Assembly (NCBI GenBank): GCA_023404095.1
Contig: JAEYDD010000051.1
Location: 1 to 64,000, forward strand
Length of the DNA: 64,000 bases
Origin: Pseudomonadota bacterium
GTDB taxonomy: Bacteria; Pseudomonadota; Alphaproteobacteria; Rhizobiales; Rhizobiaceae
Direction of reading: 5' to 3'
Notes under the pieces: model-generated
Seen by the model: the letters and a program-made list of their open reading frames with translations, nothing else
The model's database searches: none
Told to the model about the DNA's origin: nothing
Translations under genes and position numbers: made by a program
Shown here: positions 62,457 through 64,000 of the stretch, in pieces
How the letters are laid out: each line of letters opens with the position of its first letter
Numbering within the stretch: the first letter of the stretch is position 1

Positions 62457-63866
62457 TCAGGAAGCTGGATGGCCCTGCCGCCAGCCTCTCGACCGCGTAA
62501 CGGCCTCGGCGAAACGCGCATGCTCTTCTGCGCCCACCGAACCATCCGGCATAAAGGTCAAGGCTGTGGCGCGTGCCGCCTCGACATCGATCCCGCACAG
62601 TTCCGCCAGGCCCAGCGCCGTCAGTTCGTGCATCTGCGGGACGCGGATCGTGCGATTGCTGGCCGACGCCAGGAAGGCTGCGAAGTAGTTGCTCTGCGAA
62701 AGCCCGCCGTCGATGGAGATGCTGGTGCCGAGCGGGGTGACAGAAGACGCCGCTTCGACGAGGCTCGCCGTCATCATCGCAATCCCTTCCAGGACGGCGC
62801 GCGCGAGATCGCGTTTGTCCGTTGCGTGGTCCATGCCGATGAGGAGCGGTGCGGCGTGCCGATCCCAGTAGGGGGCCGCCAGTCCGGAAAGCGCTGGTAC
62901 GAAGACGATGCCGCGGCTCAGCGCCGAGGGTCCTTCGAAATCGTTAAGCTCAGCCGGATCGGCGAACAGGCCAAGCCTGCCGGCCCACTCCACGGCTGAA
63001 CCGGCATCGTAGACACCGCCCTCGATGGCAAAGACCGGGCGTTCCCCTGCCCGCTGCCAGGCGATGGTCGGAAGCAGGTCCGCCGCGGCCGGGCGTTCGC
63101 TGCCGGAGACGGCCAGAAGGAACGCACCGGTGCCGAAGGTGATCTTGCAATCGCCGGGCTTGCGGCAGCCATGACCGTGGAGGGCCGCCTGCTGATCGAC
63201 GATCGAGACCTTGACCGGCACGCCGTCGAGCTCCCCGAAACCTCCGTCGACGGGACGGATCGCCGGAAGGCATTCCATCGGCACACCATGAAGCGCGCAC
63301 ATCTCCTTGCTCCATCCACCCGTTGACAGATCGAGCAGTCCTGTGCGTGAGGCAGTCGCAAGATCCGTTGCGAATGTTCCCGTCAGCCGATCCAGGAAAA
63401 AGGCGTCCGTCGTCCCGAGCCGCAGGCGACCCCGCCCATGCGCCTCGGCGACAGCTGGAATGTTCTTCAACAGCCATGCGAGCTTGCTGGCGGAGAAATA
63501 GGGATCGAGCGGAAGCCCGGAAACTTCCTTGGAACGCTGCTCGGCCGACCGATCGAGCGCTGCAAGCGCGTCAGCCGTCCGCCTATCCTGCCAGACGATG
63601 ATCGGGGAAAGCGGTTTTCCGGTTTCACCGTCCCAGGCGAGGCAGCTTTCCCCCTGGTTGGCAATCGCGATGCCATCGACCCGACCTGCCGCCTGCAGAA
63701 CGGCCTTGACGTTGGCGAGAAGTTCTTCCGCTTCATGCTCGACCCAGCCCGGCGCGGGATGATGCTGCCTGTGTCGCACGTTTGCCGCGACGTGCCACGT
63801 CCCACCGTCCTGCACGACGAGGCATCGGGTGGACGTGGTGCCCTGATCGATGGCGGCGACGCGCAT
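62457..63866 (-). CDS. FGGY-family carbohydrate kinase (glycerol kinase-like)
   Basis: FGGY kinases phosphorylate sugars or polyols. The 469-residue product has the N-terminal phosphate motif IDQGTTSTRCLVVQ, the hinge region TFATDLATASRTGLLDLSTG, ITFGTGAFLLAVSG, and the C-terminal ATP-site block ISIDGGLSQSNYFAAFLAS. It resembles glycerol kinases but is somewhat shorter and lacks clear substrate residues I could assign. It is convergent with the hydroxyproline operon and follows a partial gene on the minus strand by an adjacent TGA-ATG, so it belongs to a separate sugar operon extending out of the window. Confidence 0.88.
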   Translation of the reverse strand: MRVAAIDQGTTSTRCLVVQDGGTWHVAANVRHRQHHPAPGWVEHEAEELLANVKAVLQAAGRVDGIAIANQGESCLAWDGETGKPLSPIIVWQDRRTADALAALDRSAEQRSKEVSGLPLDPYFSASKLAWLLKNIPAVAEAHGRGRLRLGTTDAFFLDRLTGTFATDLATASRTGLLDLSTGGWSKEMCALHGVPMECLPAIRPVDGGFGELDGVPVKVSIVDQQAALHGHGCRKPGDCKITFGTGAFLLAVSGSERPAAADLLPTIAWQRAGERPVFAIEGGVYDAGSAVEWAGRLGLFADPAELNDFEGPSALSRGIVFVPALSGLAAPYWDRHAAPLLIGMDHATDKRDLARAVLEGIAMMTASLVEAASSVTPLGTSISIDGGLSQSNYFAAFLASASNRTIRVPQMHELTALGLAELCGIDVEAARATALTFMPDGSVGAEEHARFAEAVTRSRGWRQGHPAS

Positions 63867-64000
63867 TCAGCTCTCCTCCTGGAAGCCGAAGTGGACATGG
63901 GCGGCGAGCAGGGCCCGCGGCGGCAACGGTGCGAGCACGCGCCGTTCCGGGTGCCAGCGCCCCCGGCGGGACCAGATCGTTTGCCCGTCGAGTTCCAGCG
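63867..64000 (-). CDS. 3' end of an unidentified gene (C-terminal 44 residues)
   Basis: The minus-strand frame enters the window at 64000 and stops at TGA 63867-63869, immediately before the kinase ATG. The tail reads LELDGQTIWSRRGRWHPER followed by RVLAPLPPRALLAAHVHF and ends QEES. No family could be recognised from this fragment. The direct stop-start junction with the FGGY kinase indicates co-translation and a shared sugar-related role. Confidence 0.65.
   Translation of the reverse strand, partial: LELDGQTIWSRRGRWHPERRVLAPLPPRALLAAHVHFGFQEES

Noticed and set aside
1..64000. CRISPR arrays, rRNA, tRNA genes, phage structural genes or conjugation genes
   Set aside because: None was seen on reading the window: no regularly spaced repeats, no tRNA-like end sequences at an integration site, no tra/trb or virB-type proteins.

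Overview
The window reads as the replication region and about 57 kb of accessory cargo of a large repABC plasmid (or chromid) from a GC-rich alphaproteobacterium, most likely a Rhizobiaceae member (Sinorhizobium/Ensifer, Rhizobium, Agrobacterium or Shinella type). The evidence is a complete minus-strand repA-repB-repC operon with a perfect 16-bp parS match between repA and repB and an antisense ctRNA between repB and repC, together with rhizobial hallmark loci (lpiA-atvA, a hyp-type hydroxyproline cluster, many ABC and TRAP uptake systems). No rRNA, tRNA, CRISPR array or intact insertion sequence was seen.

Layout. 1-2.9 kb is decayed: the tail of an IS3-family transposase, a multiply frameshifted hipA, and a tyrosine recombinase relic that has lost its C-terminal catalytic half. 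2.9-6.6 kb is repCBA. 6.9-14 kb is an envelope/stress block: small membrane ORFs, a YiaW/YiaV pair, a SulP-STAS anion transporter, a PPK2 polyphosphate kinase, an AI-2E-type exporter and a conserved unknown. 14.4-18.8 kb is a DeoR regulator divergent from a DctQ-DctM-DctP TRAP transporter with a Tat-type binding protein. 19-25.9 kb is a BMP-type (nucleoside-like) ABC importer divergent from a LysR regulator and an Fe(II)/2-oxoglutarate-type oxygenase. 26-29.7 kb has an SfnB-like acyl-CoA dehydrogenase, an FAD/NAD(P)-binding protein and a DMSP-lyase-family protein lacking the expected metal ligands.

29.9-44.5 kb is the most unusual block. A LacI regulator with two GCAATCGNTTGC operators diverges from a roughly 13-kb collinear run: branched-chain-type ABC importer (binding protein, two ATPases, two permeases), GST, intradiol ring-cleavage dioxygenase, SDR, beta-keto acid cleavage enzyme (BKACE), medium-chain reductase, cupin, alpha/beta hydrolase and a two-subunit molybdenum hydroxylase. 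Most junctions overlap or are nearly contiguous; there is one 140-bp gap before the hydrolase. I infer an uptake-plus-degradation pathway for a (possibly N-hetero)aromatic compound in which BKACE replaces the usual CoA-transferase/thiolase ending. The substrate is not identifiable from sequence.

44.7-50.4 kb holds a WGR mini-protein, the lpiA(mprF-like)-atvA(acvB-like) acid-tolerance operon and an endonuclease/exonuclease/phosphatase-fold protein. 50.5-62.4 kb is a GntR-controlled hydroxyproline locus: HypD deaminase, pyrroline-2-carboxylate reductase-type Ldh2 protein, 2-oxoglutarate-semialdehyde dehydrogenase, polar amino-acid ABC importer, HypO-type FAD dehydrogenase, monomeric aconitase X (cis-3-hydroxy-L-proline dehydratase type) and a proline-racemase-family protein in which both catalytic cysteines are replaced (Ser/Thr). 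A 38-bp palindrome and related TTGTATAC-containing sites mark its promoters. The window ends with an FGGY sugar kinase and the 3' end of an unidentified gene upstream of it.
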